Source of the DNA: Botryococcus braunii
Taxonomy: Eukaryota > Chlorophyta > Trebouxiophyceae
Direction: 5' to 3'
Length of the DNA: 64,000 nucleotides
Assembly: GCA_002005505.1 (NCBI GenBank)
Contig: KV908337.1
Location: 583,501-647,500, forward strand
The stretch's first letter is position 1. Each line of letters begins with the position of its first letter. Below the pieces are notes generated by a model. The model was given only the letters and a program-made list of their open reading frames with translations. It made no database searches and had not been told where the DNA came from. The translations under genes were made by a program, and so were the position numbers. Positions 1-9,970 of the stretch are shown piece by piece.

Positions 1-2
1 AG

Positions 3-2087
3 AGACAATGTGGTGCCAGCCACGCAAGTGTGGGCTATGCTTGTGAGTGTGCTGCTGGGCCGGCGCCCCAGCGCTCATGTTTGGCAGGGAGCAGACAGAG
101 AGAGAGAGAGACATGGGCACAATCTCAAGACAGACCAAGAGCTCATGCCATGCAGTGTGGTTCAAATGCCTGTGAGAGTCCAGACGGGACTGCAAACCGT
201 CGGCCATGTGAGAGTGTGTCAGAGGAGGTGAATCGGAAGCCCAGACAGTGTGAGAATTCGCCCAATTACAAGAGCTTTCCGAGAGGTACCTGTGTTTGGG
301 AGGATGATGTGAGAGAGACTGGCAGCAAGCTTGAGAGGGCAAGTTGTGAGTCTAAGAGAGAGAAAGATCAGAGAGGGGGGTCTGGATCGCTCCCAACAGT
401 CCCCTCATGCAGTGCGGCGATATTCAGCGAAAGAGTAGTGGGTGACAGTGAGAGTAAGAGTAAGCAAGATCAGGGGAAGCACACTGGTGTGCGATTTGGG
501 AAGATTAGTGTGCCTTCCAGCTTAAAGGAAGCCCAGCAGTCCCCACAGTGGGAATATTGGAAGGCTGCAATGCAGGAGGAGCAAAACTCTTTAGATGCTC
601 ATGAGGTGATGGAGTTTGTTCCAAGACCTCGTGGTCACAAAGTAATCCCTGTTCACTGGATTTTCTCAGTGAAAATGGATGCTCACGGTAATGTGCTTAG
701 ATTCAAGGCTAGGCTGGTGGCTCAAGGGTGCAGGCAAATTCCAGGAGTGGATGTAATGGAGGTATTTGCTCCCACCAGCAGTTATGGGTCTAGAAGAGCT
801 TTGCTGTCAGTAGCTGCACAGGAGGGTCTTGAAATTCACCAGGTGGATGTCAAGACTGCATTTCTAAATGGTGAATTAGAGGAGGAGGTCTATGTCACAC
901 AACCTCCTGGGTTTGAGAATGGGGATGGGAACACTGTGTGTCGCTTGAAGAAGGCACTGTATGGCCTGAAGCAAGCTCCAAGGGCATGGCATAAGACCCT
1001 TAATGAGAAGCTACATACCATGGGGTATGAGGTGTGCAAGAGTGATGCTGGGGTCTATGTGAAATGTTCTGTGGATGGAGGGAAATCCTTTGTGCTGATT
1101 TATGTTGATGATCTATTGATAGTTTCAAAGGGCATGAGTGAGATTGAGAGAGTGAAAGGGTTGCTGAAGCAGGAGTTCACCATTCATGATCTAGGAGAGG
1201 TGAAAGATTTCTTGGGCTGTCAAGTGATGAGAGATAGAGAGAAAGGGTTGATTTCCTTGAGTTGCATCCCAAAGATTGATGCCCTAGTTGAGAAATTTGG
1301 GCTGGATCTGGAGTCTGTGGGGCCTGACACCCCTATGACTAAGGATTTTGTGGCCACACAGCGACCTATGTCTAAGGACAACAGTGCCAGCATTGGAGCT
1401 GGGAGTCCCTTACCTCCGGGTCACAGATACTGTGAACTGGTTGGGTCACTGTTGTACATTGCCAACACCACAAGGCCTGATATTTCCCAGGCTGTAGGAG
1501 TGCTTTCCAGGTATAGGATTACTCCCACCACTGCTCATTGGAATGAAGCCATCAGAGTGTTGAAATATCTGATGGCTACCAGGGATCTTGTGTTAGTACT
1601 TGGAGGGAAGGACACAGAGCTGGAGGGCTTTGTGGATGCAGATTATGGTGGTGATCAGGATCACAGGTTTTCTACCACTGGTTACGTAATTCGTGTGTTT
1701 GGAGGAGCAGTAGTTTGGGGAAGCAAAAAGCAGTCTGCAGTGGCCACATCCACTGTAGAGGCTGAGTTTATGGCGGCAAGTGTAGCTGTCAAAGAGGCAA
1801 ATTGGATGAAAGGATTCCTGGAAGAAATTGGGATTTCTCCGTGGATTGTGAAGATCCACTGTGATAATCAGGGATGCATCAATCATCTCAGAAATCCAGT
1901 GTTCTCTAAACATACCAAGCACATCGCAATCAGCTTCCATTTTGCACGGGAAGCTATTGCATTGGGTCAGGTGGATGTGAAATACGTTCCTTCTGCAAGG
2001 AATGTAGCAGATATATTCACGAAGCCTTTGACAAGGCAGGTGTTTCAGGGACATCGTGAGGCTCTGGGGTTGGCCAAGTTTTTGTGA
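3..2087 (+). CDS. C3 Ty1/copia Pol, 3' portion (reverse transcriptase and RNase H), cut by window edge
   Basis: The frame is open from base 3 to a TGA at 2085-2087, so the 5' part lies outside the window. The first ~170 residues are low-complexity linker between integrase and RT. The RVT_2 reverse transcriptase then starts near HKVIPVHWIFSVKMDAHG, with LVAQGCRQ, HQVDVKTAFLNGELEEEVYV, LKKALYGLKQAPRAWH and the catalytic YVDDLLIV. RNase H follows with FVDADYGGD, STTGYV, GSKKQSAVATSTVEAEFMAA and HCDNQGCI, ending in the typical ADIFTKPL tail. The protein reverse-transcribes element RNA in virus-like particles. It is about 70% identical by eye to C1/C2 Pol, so it is a sister subfamily. No internal stop was seen in this part. 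A polypurine tract and LTR follow directly. Confidence 0.93.
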   Translation, partial: RQCGASHASVGYACECAAGPAPQRSCLAGSRQRERETWAQSQDRPRAHAMQCGSNACESPDGTANRRPCESVSEEVNRKPRQCENSPNYKSFPRGTCVWEDDVRETGSKLERASCESKREKDQRGGSGSLPTVPSCSAAIFSERVVGDSESKSKQDQGKHTGVRFGKISVPSSLKEAQQSPQWEYWKAAMQEEQNSLDAHEVMEFVPRPRGHKVIPVHWIFSVKMDAHGNVLRFKARLVAQGCRQIPGVDVMEVFAPTSSYGSRRALLSVAAQEGLEIHQVDVKTAFLNGELEEEVYVTQPPGFENGDGNTVCRLKKALYGLKQAPRAWHKTLNEKLHTMGYEVCKSDAGVYVKCSVDGGKSFVLIYVDDLLIVSKGMSEIERVKGLLKQEFTIHDLGEVKDFLGCQVMRDREKGLISLSCIPKIDALVEKFGLDLESVGPDTPMTKDFVATQRPMSKDNSASIGAGSPLPPGHRYCELVGSLLYIANTTRPDISQAVGVLSRYRITPTTAHWNEAIRVLKYLMATRDLVLVLGGKDTELEGFVDADYGGDQDHRFSTTGYVIRVFGGAVVWGSKKQSAVATSTVEAEFMAASVAVKEANWMKGFLEEIGISPWIVKIHCDNQGCINHLRNPVFSKHTKHIAISFHFAREAIALGQVDVKYVPSARNVADIFTKPLTRQVFQGHREALGLAKFL

Positions 2088-2090
2088 GGA

Positions 2091-2105
2091 AAAGGCAAGG
2101 GGAAG
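2091..2105 (+). other. C3 polypurine tract
   Basis: The run AAAGGCAAGGGGAAG lies 3 bases after the Pol stop and immediately before the TGTTATAA start of the LTR. The core GGCAAGGGGAAG is identical to the polypurine tracts of C1 and C2. It is the primer for plus-strand DNA synthesis. Confidence 0.85.
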
Positions 2106-2482
2106 TGTTATAATAGTGACAGAACATTTTTTGGTGCCTTTCCCTCAGAAGAGTAATAGTGGCCAGATCATCGTCAATTACCAGAGAGAACAGTTAGTAG
2201 AATGAGTAATCAGTGGCAGAACCCAGGAGTTCTGCCAGAACCAATCTAGACCAATTGCGCGTTAATAAGAAAGGATGAGGTAATCGGACACGGTTTGCTC
2301 GAAAGGCTATATGCTCCTGGCTCGAAGGATTGAGGCACTTGATTGGGACATCAAAAGCACTTCGGGTGTTTGCTACTTTACTGTTGCCAGTCAAGTCTCT
2401 TCACTCACAGACGACACTGCTTGTTTCTCTACACACAACAAGAGTGTCGCCGGGCTTAACACCCTCGTGCCGGGTCATACAG
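2106..2482 (+). repeat. C3 3' LTR (right boundary tentative)
   Basis: The repeat begins TGTTATAATAG directly after the polypurine tract, as expected for a copia 3' LTR. I place the end at the CA of GGGTCATACA because the same 147-bp terminal segment recurs 328 bp downstream (2665-2811), just before a gag-like region. No partner 5' LTR is in the window and no target-site duplication could be confirmed, so the end is a proposal. Confidence 0.5.
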
Positions 2483-2483
2483 G
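2337..2483 (+). repeat. 147-bp direct repeat, copy 1
   Basis: This stretch recurs at 2665-2811 with a single difference seen (G in copy 1, A in copy 2, in the GTGTC.CCGGG segment). Copy 1 is the presumed end of the C3 LTR. Confidence 0.9.
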
Positions 2484-2664
2484 TAAACTGCTGTCAAGAC
2501 ATCATATGAACATGAACAATGGTTTAGGAAGGGTCTAGATAAGGTACAATAGAAAGGTGTAATTGCTTAGCTCATCGGACATTGGTAATGCAGACTATCA
2601 GTAACGTTGTTGATAGAGTAGTTTGAATTGCCGAGTGACGAGAGAGAGCAATAAACATTGTAAG

Positions 2665-2811
2665 ACTTGATTGGGACATCAAAAGCACTTCGGGTGTTTG
2701 CTACTTTACTGTTGCCAGTCAAGTCTCTTCACTCACAGACGACACTGCTTGTTTCTCTACACACAACAAGAGTGTCACCGGGCTTAACACCCTCGTGCCG
2801 GGTCATACAGG
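2665..2811 (+). repeat. 147-bp direct repeat, copy 2
   Basis: This is the second copy of the 2337-2483 segment. It sits directly upstream of the gag-like ORF and may be the surviving 3' end of that element's 5' LTR. The 180 bp between the copies hold nothing I recognise. Confidence 0.88.
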
Positions 2812-4037
2812 GAACGCCAAGCACAAAAGTTCACAAAATCAGCCTGGGAGTCAGGCACCAGGTGCAAGACAGGTATATGGGTTCAATCCCGGTTTATTTG
2901 CTAGTAGGGCACTTAGGACTAGAAGTGTTCCTGTTACTAGTGGCCCAGCTGTGACAAGAGGTAACTTTCAACCTTCATTTGCTTTGCCTAGGACAAATGT
3001 TAGCAATGCTGCTGTGCAAATCAGTCAATCACAAGTAACGCAACCTGCATCTGTTCCTTTGGCTAGTAGTGTCGGTGTGAATGTCTCTCAAAACGCACAG
3101 CTAGGTGGTACACAGTTAGTGTACGTTCCCCTCCCTAGTGGGGGCATGTTGCCAGTTAGTATAACTACTGCAATGTTAAATAGTCTTAACCCCACATTGC
3201 CAAACATCCCACAGGCAACAACGCAGGCTGCTGCAGCTGTCCCAATGGTACTTCCAGGAGCTGGTCCTCCTGGTGGAGGTCCTCCATACAGTAGGGGCCC
3301 TCCTGTTGGTCCTGCAGGAGCTGCACAGCGCCCCAGTCAAGCATCGAGAGCGACATTTTACGGTAATGTTCCTATTATCAGTGCTGCTGGGGGTGTTCCT
3401 GGTGGTGGTGGCCCCAGTGTTGGGGCTGGTGGTGGTGGTGGTGGAGGGCCTGGTGGGCCTAGAGGGCCTGGTGGGCCTGGAGGTCCTAGTGGGCCTGGTG
3501 GGCCAGGTGGTGGTGGTGGTGGGGGTCCCCCTTTTAGTGGTGGTCCACCCACAGGAGGTATTCCTCCTGGTGGCAGAAGACATGCTCCTTTCACGTCTAC
3601 AGGTTTTCCTGGTGTCACTTACCCCACTGGTCCTGTCCCATATTCATATCAAAAACTTACTCCGAAACTGGAACCAATTAAGTTAAACGACAACAATTGG
3701 GTGATGTGGAGTAAGCATGTTAACACCATGTTAATGGAAATGGGAGTTGCATATTGTGTGCATGATGACTGTGAGGGTTCCTTGGATGACTTCAAAGCTC
3801 AGACACTTATAACACAGTCTTGCACTGAAGAGTATTTGGTACAAATCTCAGACCAGTATTCAGCATATGAAATGTGGCATCTCCTGTTAGATGTATTCAG
3901 GGTAAGGGCACAAGGCAAGTTACTCAGTCTACACAATGAGGCTAGGACCTTGACTATGTTCCCAGGAGAAAAGCCATCTGCATACACCTTAAGAGGGAGG
4001 AAAATCGCAAATACTATCAAGAGTTTGGGCGAGTTTT
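2795..4037 (+). pseudogene. Ty1/copia Gag fragment with Pro/Gly-rich N-terminal region
   Basis: The frame has no convincing start: the first triplet is GTG and no early ATG exists. The first ~280 residues are Ser/Gln, then strongly Pro/Gly-rich. The last ~120 residues resemble copia Gag of the UBN2 type, with KLNDNNWVMWSKHVNTMLME followed by the aromatic and acidic spacing of that family (YEMWHLLLDVF). Gag would form the particle shell. The reading frame is cut at 4038 by a C-family LTR, and no zinc knuckle or Pol follows. The orientation suits an element whose 5' LTR is the repeat copy at 2665-2811. Confidence 0.7.
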
Positions 4038-4403
4038 TGTGAAAGGTTATGGGCAATCGGCTTTCCCTGTACAAAGCAGACAGGTCGTCAATAGACGAAG
4101 TTACTCCAGCTACAGTCCGCACGACTGTCTGCTGAGTGCCACACACAACTGTTGGACAAGACTAGCATCTGGTAATGCCCAGCATCTTTCACAACCAGTT
4201 GGTATTCACTCCGGTGGGGCAGCCTTAAGAGTTCATCCGACAAACGTGTGATCTAGATAGGATTGTACCTTATGTTCGAAAACGTCCAGAATCTGCCGTG
4301 TCTCAAGGTACCTTATGTTCTCAATGGACCCATATCCTAATAGTACACACATGAAGATCACTTAAAGCACAAGGCATTCAATAATAATGTTCAGAACTCA
4401 ACA
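4038..4403 (-). repeat. Diverged short LTR of the C1/C2 copia family
   Basis: Read on the minus strand it begins TGTTGAGTTCTGAACATT, matching the C1/C2 LTR start, and ends at a CA opposite TGTGAAAGG. It shares the paired GTACCTTATG motifs and the AGCAGACAGGTCGT segment with the C1/C2 LTRs. It is only 366 bp because it has one copy of a segment that is doubled in the 701-bp LTRs. No target-site duplication is visible (GTTTT against ATTAG), so it is old or rearranged. It interrupts the gag fragment on its left. Confidence 0.75.
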
Positions 4404-4407
4404 ATTA

Positions 4408-5007
4408 GGCTTGCCCTTGTTTCGTTGCTTTGTGCAGACTGGTTTGCTTAGTGTGAAGGAGAAACCCCTGTCAGCAACCTGTTTCGACTCTTTTGTGCAG
4501 CTAAACACTAGTCAGATTGTGAACGGTCTTGACCTTTCTTCTACTTGTATTGAATTTGAGGGAATTCTTGTTGGTAGATCTGTCAGGATTTTGTTGGACA
4601 GTGGAGCCTCTGCTAACTTTGTTGATGAGCAACTGGTGCAGGAGCTGTCCCTGCCCACTGTGCCTTTAAGTTCACATGTTACTATCCGTGTGGCTGATGG
4701 TAGGACTTCTGTAGTAGGGAGTAATGTGTCAATTGACTTGACTGTGGGGTCTCTGGATTTTGGAGTCACCTGTCTCCCCACTGATTTGGCATATTATGAC
4801 CTTGTTTTAGGGAAACCTCGGTTAACTGTATTTAACCCAGTTGTTAATTGGAAACTGAATGCAGTTTCATTGATTCATTCTGATCAGACACATGTACTTG
4901 TGGGCTGCCAAAGGTCAGGTATACCTGAGTATGTGGTCTCCTCCGTGGAAGTGGAAGAGTTGGTTAAGTTGGGTGATCCAATGTATCTTAGATGCATTAG
5001 TGTTTGA
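4408..5007 (+). pseudogene. Ty3/gypsy protease region, inverted G3 copy
   Basis: The plus-strand frame has the retroviral-type aspartic protease signature ILLDSGASANFVDEQL and, further on, YYDLVLGKPRLTVFNPVVNW, the usual C-terminal part of gypsy proteases. It would cleave Gag-Pol. It ends at a TGA at 5005-5007 with no reverse transcriptase after it. Almost the whole segment (4408-4990) is repeated in inverted orientation at 5037-5616, so it is one arm of a fold-back and not a functional gene. Confidence 0.85.
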
Positions 5008-5616
5008 GGAGGTTTCAGTAACTGCATTAAGCTGAATAAGATACATTGGATCACCCAACTTAACCAACTCTTCCACTTCCATGGAGGAGACCACATACTT
5101 AGGTATACCTTACCTTTGGCAGCCCACAAGTACATGTGTCTTATCAGAATGAATCAATGAAACTGCATTCAGTTTCCAATTAACAACTAGGTTAAACACA
5201 GTTAACCAATGTTTCCCTAAAACAAGGTCATAGTATGCCAACTCAGTGGGGAGACAGGTGACTCCAAAATCCAGAGACCCCATAGTCAGGTCAATTGACA
5301 CATTACTCCCTACTACAGAAGTCCTACCATCAGCCACACGTATAGTAACAGGTGAACTTAAAGGCACAGTGGGCAGGGACAGCTCCTGCATAAGTTGCTC
5401 ATCAGTAAAGTTAGCAGAGGCTCCATTGTCCAACAAACAGAAAGATCTACCAGCAAGAATTCCCTCAAATTCAATTCAAGTAGAAGAAAGGTCAAGACCC
5501 TTCACAATCTGACTATTGTTTAGCTGCACAAAAGAGTCGAAATAGGTTGCTGACAGGGGTTTCTCCTTCACACTAAGCAAACCAGTCTGCACAAAGCAAC
5601 GAAACAAGGGCAAGCC
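4408..5616. repeat. 580-bp inverted repeat (fold-back of G3 protease sequence)
   Basis: The left arm is 4408-4990 and the right arm 5037-5616, with a 46-bp spacer. The inner ends are CCAATGTATCTTA and TAAGATACATTGG. The outer ends are GGCTTGCCC and GGGCAAGCC. The arms differ by scattered substitutions, for example FVDEQLVQ against FTDEQLMQ. Confidence 0.9.
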
Positions 5617-5652
5617 CGAGGAGTAGCAGTGGGGCGGATCCTGAATGGTGGA
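5037..5652 (-). pseudogene. G3 Ty3/gypsy protease fragment, continuation of the element at 34,296-36,114
   Basis: The minus strand encodes the protease domain with LLDNGASANFTDEQLMQEL and YYDLVLGKHWLTVFN. The catalytic motif reads DNGAS where DSGAS is usual. The sequence runs without a break up to 5652, where C1 is inserted, and the same reading frame resumes at 34,296 on the far side of C1 and C2. It is therefore the interrupted host element of the copia pair. A frame break occurs near 5440, where the C-terminal frame starts. Confidence 0.85.
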
Positions 5653-6353
5653 TGTAAATGGTTATGGGCAGTGGCGTATCCTGTAAGCAAGCAGACAGGT
5701 CGTAAGTTCGTGCCTCTCCAGCTACAGTCCTTGACGAGTGTCTGCTCTTTAGACACATGCAACTGCATGAACAAGACTGGCATCCTTATGTGCCCAGTAT
5801 CTTTCCAAACCAGTTCCGTTACATGTTGATCTGTCAATGAGCATCTACACACGGATAAGCTCCTGACGGCTGAAAGCAAGTACCTTCCTATACTCAATCA
5901 AGACTCCGTCCCTTAGCTGTTTGGGAGACTTGATTGTCCACTAAGATGGTTCACTTACAAACAAGCAATCAAACATGAACACATTACCAATACACACCCT
6001 GCGTCACCGCACCTGTAAGCAAGCAGACAGGTCGTAAGTTCGTGCCTCTCCAGCTACAGTCCTTGACGACTCTCTGCTCTTTAGACACATGCAACTGCAT
6101 GAACAAGACTAGCATCCTTATGTGCCCAGTATCTTTCCAAACCAGTTGCTCGACTATGCGGTGATCGCAGCTTTAATAGTCCTTTCACACTAACGCGTAA
6201 TCTAAATCAGATTGTACCTTATGTTCGAAATAGACCTCATCCGAACGTGTCTTGAGGTACCTTATGTGGATAGTGGACCCGTATCCTAATAATGTACATT
6301 TGAAGATCACCTAAAGCACAAGGCATTCTATAATGTATGTTCACAACTCAACA
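5653..6353 (-). repeat. C1 3' LTR
   Basis: On the minus strand it runs TGTTGAGTTGTG to TTTACA. It contains an internal direct duplication: the segment starting TGTAAGCAAGCAGACAGG occurs twice, about 332 bp apart. By eye it differs from the 5' LTR at about five positions. Confidence 0.97.
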
Positions 6354-6366
6354 CTTCCCCTTGCCT
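6354..6366 (-). other. C1 polypurine tract
   Basis: On the minus strand the sequence AGGCAAGGGGAAG abuts the LTR start and equals the C2 and C3 tracts. Confidence 0.9.
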
Positions 6367-6373
6367 GCATGCT

Positions 6374-8183
6374 TTATGTGTATCTTCTCAAACCTAGTGA
6401 ATCACGATGACCAACAAACACGGGCTTAGCAAGTGGCTTGGTCAAAATGTCAGCCACATTTCGAGCAGATTCTACATAGAGGATATCTACCTGCCCAAGT
6501 GCCATAGCTTCCCTAGCATAGTGGAAGCTTACTGCAACATGCTTTGTGAATTTGGAATAAAGGGGGTTCCGTAAATTGGAAATGCATCCTTGGTTGTCAC
6601 AGAAAATTTTGACTCTCCAAGGTGCAGCTCCAATCTCTTCCAAGAAGCCCCTAAGCCAGTTGGCTTCCTTCACAATATGGCCGGCTGCCATAAACTCGGC
6701 TTGCACAGTTGAGGTAGCAACTGAGCTCTGCTTCTTGCTTCCCCAAACCACGGCACTACCATAGACTGATAGAACATAGCCAGTGGTGGAATACCTGTGG
6801 TCCAGGTCCCCAGCATAGTCGGCATCAACATAGCCTTCTAGCTCAGGCCCCTTTCCACCCAGAGTAAGAGCTAATTCTCTCGTATCTCTCAAGTACTTCA
6901 GCACTCGAATGGCCTCATTCCAGTGTGAGGTAGTGGGTGTCATTCTATACCTTGACAACACTCCAACAGCCTGAGAAATGTCAGGCCGGGTCGTATTGGC
7001 AATATATAGCAACGATCCAATCAACTCACAGTACCGATGACCAGGTGGCAGTGGGGTACCTGCCCCATGTGACAAACCATCTGAGGACTCGGGTCTGTTG
7101 CTAGCCACGAAGTCCTTGGACATGGGGGTATCAACCACACGCCCATCATCTGCAACACCAAACTTTTCCACAAGAGCATCAATCTTGGGAGTGCAACTCA
7201 TGGAAATAGTGCTCTGAACTCTATTGTGTAGGACCTGACACCCCAGGAAATCATTCACCTCTCCCAAATCATGGATGGTGAAGTCCTTCTTCAACAACTC
7301 TTTCCCCCACTCAATCTCTGCAACCAATCTGGCAACTATGAGAAGATCATCAACATAAACAAGAATAAAGGACAGGTTGCCATCAGGGGCCCTCCTGATG
7401 TATACACCCGCATCACTCTTGCACACACTATACCCCATCACGCTCAACTTGTCGGTCAAGGTCTTGTGCCAAGCCCGTGGGGCTTGTTTTAGACCGTATA
7501 GTGCCTTCCTGAGCTTGCACACAACCCTCGTGTTGCCATTCTCAAATCCTGGTGGTTGGGTCACATAGACCTCTTCCTCCAACTCTCCATTGAGAAAAGC
7601 CGTCTTGATATCCACTTGGTGGATCTCAAGATTCTGTGTGGCAGCCACTGCCAGCACAGCCCTCCTTGCCCCATAGCTGCTGGTGGGTGCACATACCTCC
7701 CCAACATCTATCCCAGGGATCTGTCTACACCCTTGGGCAACTAACCTCGCTTTAAAGCGAGTAGCATTCCCATGTGCATCAATTTTAGTGGAGAATATCC
7801 AATGGACAGGAATAACTTTTTGTCCATGTGGTCTGTCCACATACTCGAGAACCTCATGGGTATCAAGGGAATCCATCTCTTCCCTCATTGCTTGTTGCCA
7901 AAAATCCCACTGAGGGGAGCATTGGGCTTCCCTCAGGTTAGATGGCACGTGAACCTTTCCCAGCTTGACATAAGGTACATTTTGTACCTTATGCTGAGAC
8001 TCTGCAGTACTGTCAGCACTCCTGGGACTGTTGTCTTTTATATCCCTCTGATCCTGGTTCCCAGAATAAGGTACATTTTGTACCTTATGTTGAGATCCTG
8101 CAGTACAGCCAGAACTGCCAGAGCCCTCCCCAACTCTCTCTCTTGAACTGTCAGACTCATGCGCTCCACCATTACAATCTCTC
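6374..8183 (-). pseudogene. C1 Pol, 3' part: reverse transcriptase and RNase H
   Basis: The minus-strand frame ends in TAA at 6374-6376 and reads upstream to the G1 insertion point at 8183. It has the integrase-RT linker with two SQHKVQNVPY repeats, RVT_2 from QKVIPVHWIFSTKIDAHG, catalytic YVDDLLIVA, and RNase H with GYVDADYAGD and GSKKQSSVATSTVQAEF. Compared with C2 it has scattered substitutions, including EVCAPTSS for EVFAPTSS in a conserved RT segment. It is separated from its own gag-integrase half (22,700-26,113) by G1 and by a frameshift just upstream. Confidence 0.93.
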
Positions 8184-8673
8184 TGTAGTGAGGTGCCGCG
8201 TCAGCGCGACGCGTCTCACGTCCCCTGCGCGTAGGATGTGCGCGTAAGCATAATGTTCGTAATGGTGTGCGCGTAGTTCATGTTTCTTCGTGCCCTTTGG
8301 GATACGAGTAGATCTCGTTGTCCTTGTGTGTAGGAAAATGACTGTAATATCCTAGTGGGTCTCCTCTCGTCATCCATATCGTTATGCTCGCGAGAGCATC
8401 TCGTAGAGGGACGACGTAGCCGGATCCGCGCATAGGTGGACTAGGAACTCGGGTGGTTATCATTGTCTTTGGGTTTGCTGCTACGAGGGAGACATCTAGC
8501 ATTCTCTACATTGTTCATTATATATTGTTCTTTGGAGACTCGGACGACCTGCGTGAGGAGGGCTGCGAACTTGTAACGGATTGGAACTTCGATTCCTACC
8601 TTCGGTGTCACCCTTGCCTGAAACCCTTGCTTAGCTTGTTATAAATCTTAGTTACACGTCTCACTTCGTTAAA
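8184..8673 (+). repeat. G1 5' LTR
   Basis: It begins TGTAGTGAGG and ends CGTTAAA, followed by the primer site. It matches 22198-22687 except for A/C near 8412 and A/T near 8443. Confidence 0.97.
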
Positions 8674-8674
8674 T

Positions 8675-8687
8675 TGGTATCGGCGAG
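8675..8687 (+). other. G1 tRNA primer-binding site
   Basis: TGGTATCGGCGAG lies one base after the LTR. TGG pairs with a tRNA 3' CCA, and TGGTATC matches the start of the initiator-Met primer site common in plant gypsy elements. The first twelve bases are identical in G2 and G3. Confidence 0.8.
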
Positions 8688-8750
8688 GCGGTTAGAGCCT
8701 CGAACCGAAGGGAGACGTAGGGAAGGTTGTAATTGCATTGTTCCATTGAT

Positions 8751-9959
8751 ATGATGGCGGTTAAACGGAAAGGAAAAAAGTACTCCGGTCTCCCTCTTAA
8801 AGAGAAAGAAATTTTGGAAGGTTTGGAAAAGGAAGGTATTGAAGTCGATGATCTTTTGGAAGAGTCCGAAACGGAATTGCAATTGGCCCCATCGCCCAAA
8901 CCGACCACACCCAAAACGAAACCCAGACCCACTCCTTTGAAGACACCCTTGAAGAAAAATAAGACTAAATCCCTAATTCTACGGTTATTGAAGCGGATTG
9001 AGGCCTTGGAGGGAGAACGAGCATCCAAGCGGACGTCATCCACCACTAACGTCGTGCGTGTGCCTACACCAGCCATGTTTACAGGAAAAAGAGGAAGCTT
9101 CCAATTCTTTGCTAGTAAGGTGGAATCATATGTGGACATTTCAAATGTGTCAAGGGACAAGTGGGTGGCAGTCGCGCTGCAATGTATGGAGGAGCGACCT
9201 ACAAAGGTGTGGGGGACATACCTCAAAAGGAAGGAAAGGGAAGGAGGTCAAACAGAGCCAACATGGGAAGACTTTAAAAATTTTATGGGAAATCGATACG
9301 ACTCTACCGATTTGGTTATGGCTGCCCGGCAAAAATTAGACCATGTTTATCAAGGGCAAGAAAGCGTTGAAAGATACATAGAAAGGTTTATTTCCTTGTT
9401 GAGTGATGTAGAAACCGAATATGACATCTGCGAAAATGATAAAATATATATGTTCCTCAAAGGCCTGAATACTCCTATTAGAGTTGCTTGCACAGTTAAC
9501 CCTCAAACTGGTGCCAGGTTCACAAGCCTCGACTCATTGTGCACTTATGTGGTGCAATATGAAAGCAACTTAAAATCAGGGGGGATGCTGAGGGGACAGG
9601 AAGGAAGGAAGGTTCTCAACGTTGTGAAGAGGACTCCAACAAGCACGCCGGCATACTTTCCGGGATTCACCCAGGGGCCTGTGCTTGGAGCCGTCGGACA
9701 CACCGTTGGTGGGAAGTTAGATTCTCGGACAAGCGTCCCCTCCGAGCGCCAGTGTTATTTCTGCAAAAACTTTGGTCACGAGCAATGGCAATGTCAGGCC
9801 AAGCGGGACTACTTGCAAAGGAAGAGCAGGCGCGACAGTCAATTGCCCCCACCTCCTCCTTTCCCCTCTAATCAAGCTCGAGGTGGGCAGTGGAAGGGCC
9901 GTGGTGGCCGGGGAGCACATTGGAAGGGAAAAGGGCCGGGGCATAATCCTCAAAAGTAA
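8751..9959 (+). CDS. G1 Gag
   Basis: I chose the ATG at 8751 (MMAVKRKG) because the frame upstream has only non-ATG triplets near the primer site. The protein is about 402 aa. A charged N-terminal region with EKEILEGLEKEG leads to a retrotransposon Gag domain: FTGKRGSFQFFASKVESYV, WVAVALQCMEERP, W-DFKNFMGNRYD and the conserved LDHVYQGQESVERYIERF. A CCHC zinc knuckle CYFCKNFGHEQWQC follows, then a Gly/Lys/Arg-rich tail likely to bind RNA. It forms the particle and packages element RNA. The G2 Gag is clearly homologous. The frame is intact. Confidence 0.93.
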   Translation: MMAVKRKGKKYSGLPLKEKEILEGLEKEGIEVDDLLEESETELQLAPSPKPTTPKTKPRPTPLKTPLKKNKTKSLILRLLKRIEALEGERASKRTSSTTNVVRVPTPAMFTGKRGSFQFFASKVESYVDISNVSRDKWVAVALQCMEERPTKVWGTYLKRKEREGGQTEPTWEDFKNFMGNRYDSTDLVMAARQKLDHVYQGQESVERYIERFISLLSDVETEYDICENDKIYMFLKGLNTPIRVACTVNPQTGARFTSLDSLCTYVVQYESNLKSGGMLRGQEGRKVLNVVKRTPTSTPAYFPGFTQGPVLGAVGHTVGGKLDSRTSVPSERQCYFCKNFGHEQWQCQAKRDYLQRKSRRDSQLPPPPPFPSNQARGGQWKGRGGRGAHWKGKGPGHNPQK

Positions 9960-9970
9960 ATTCTGAAGCC

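Noticed and set aside
3176..3686. ORFs on both strands over the Pro/Gly-rich gag segment
   Set aside because: They are shadows of GGT/CCT-rich repeats. Only the frame that continues into the Gag domain is meaningful.
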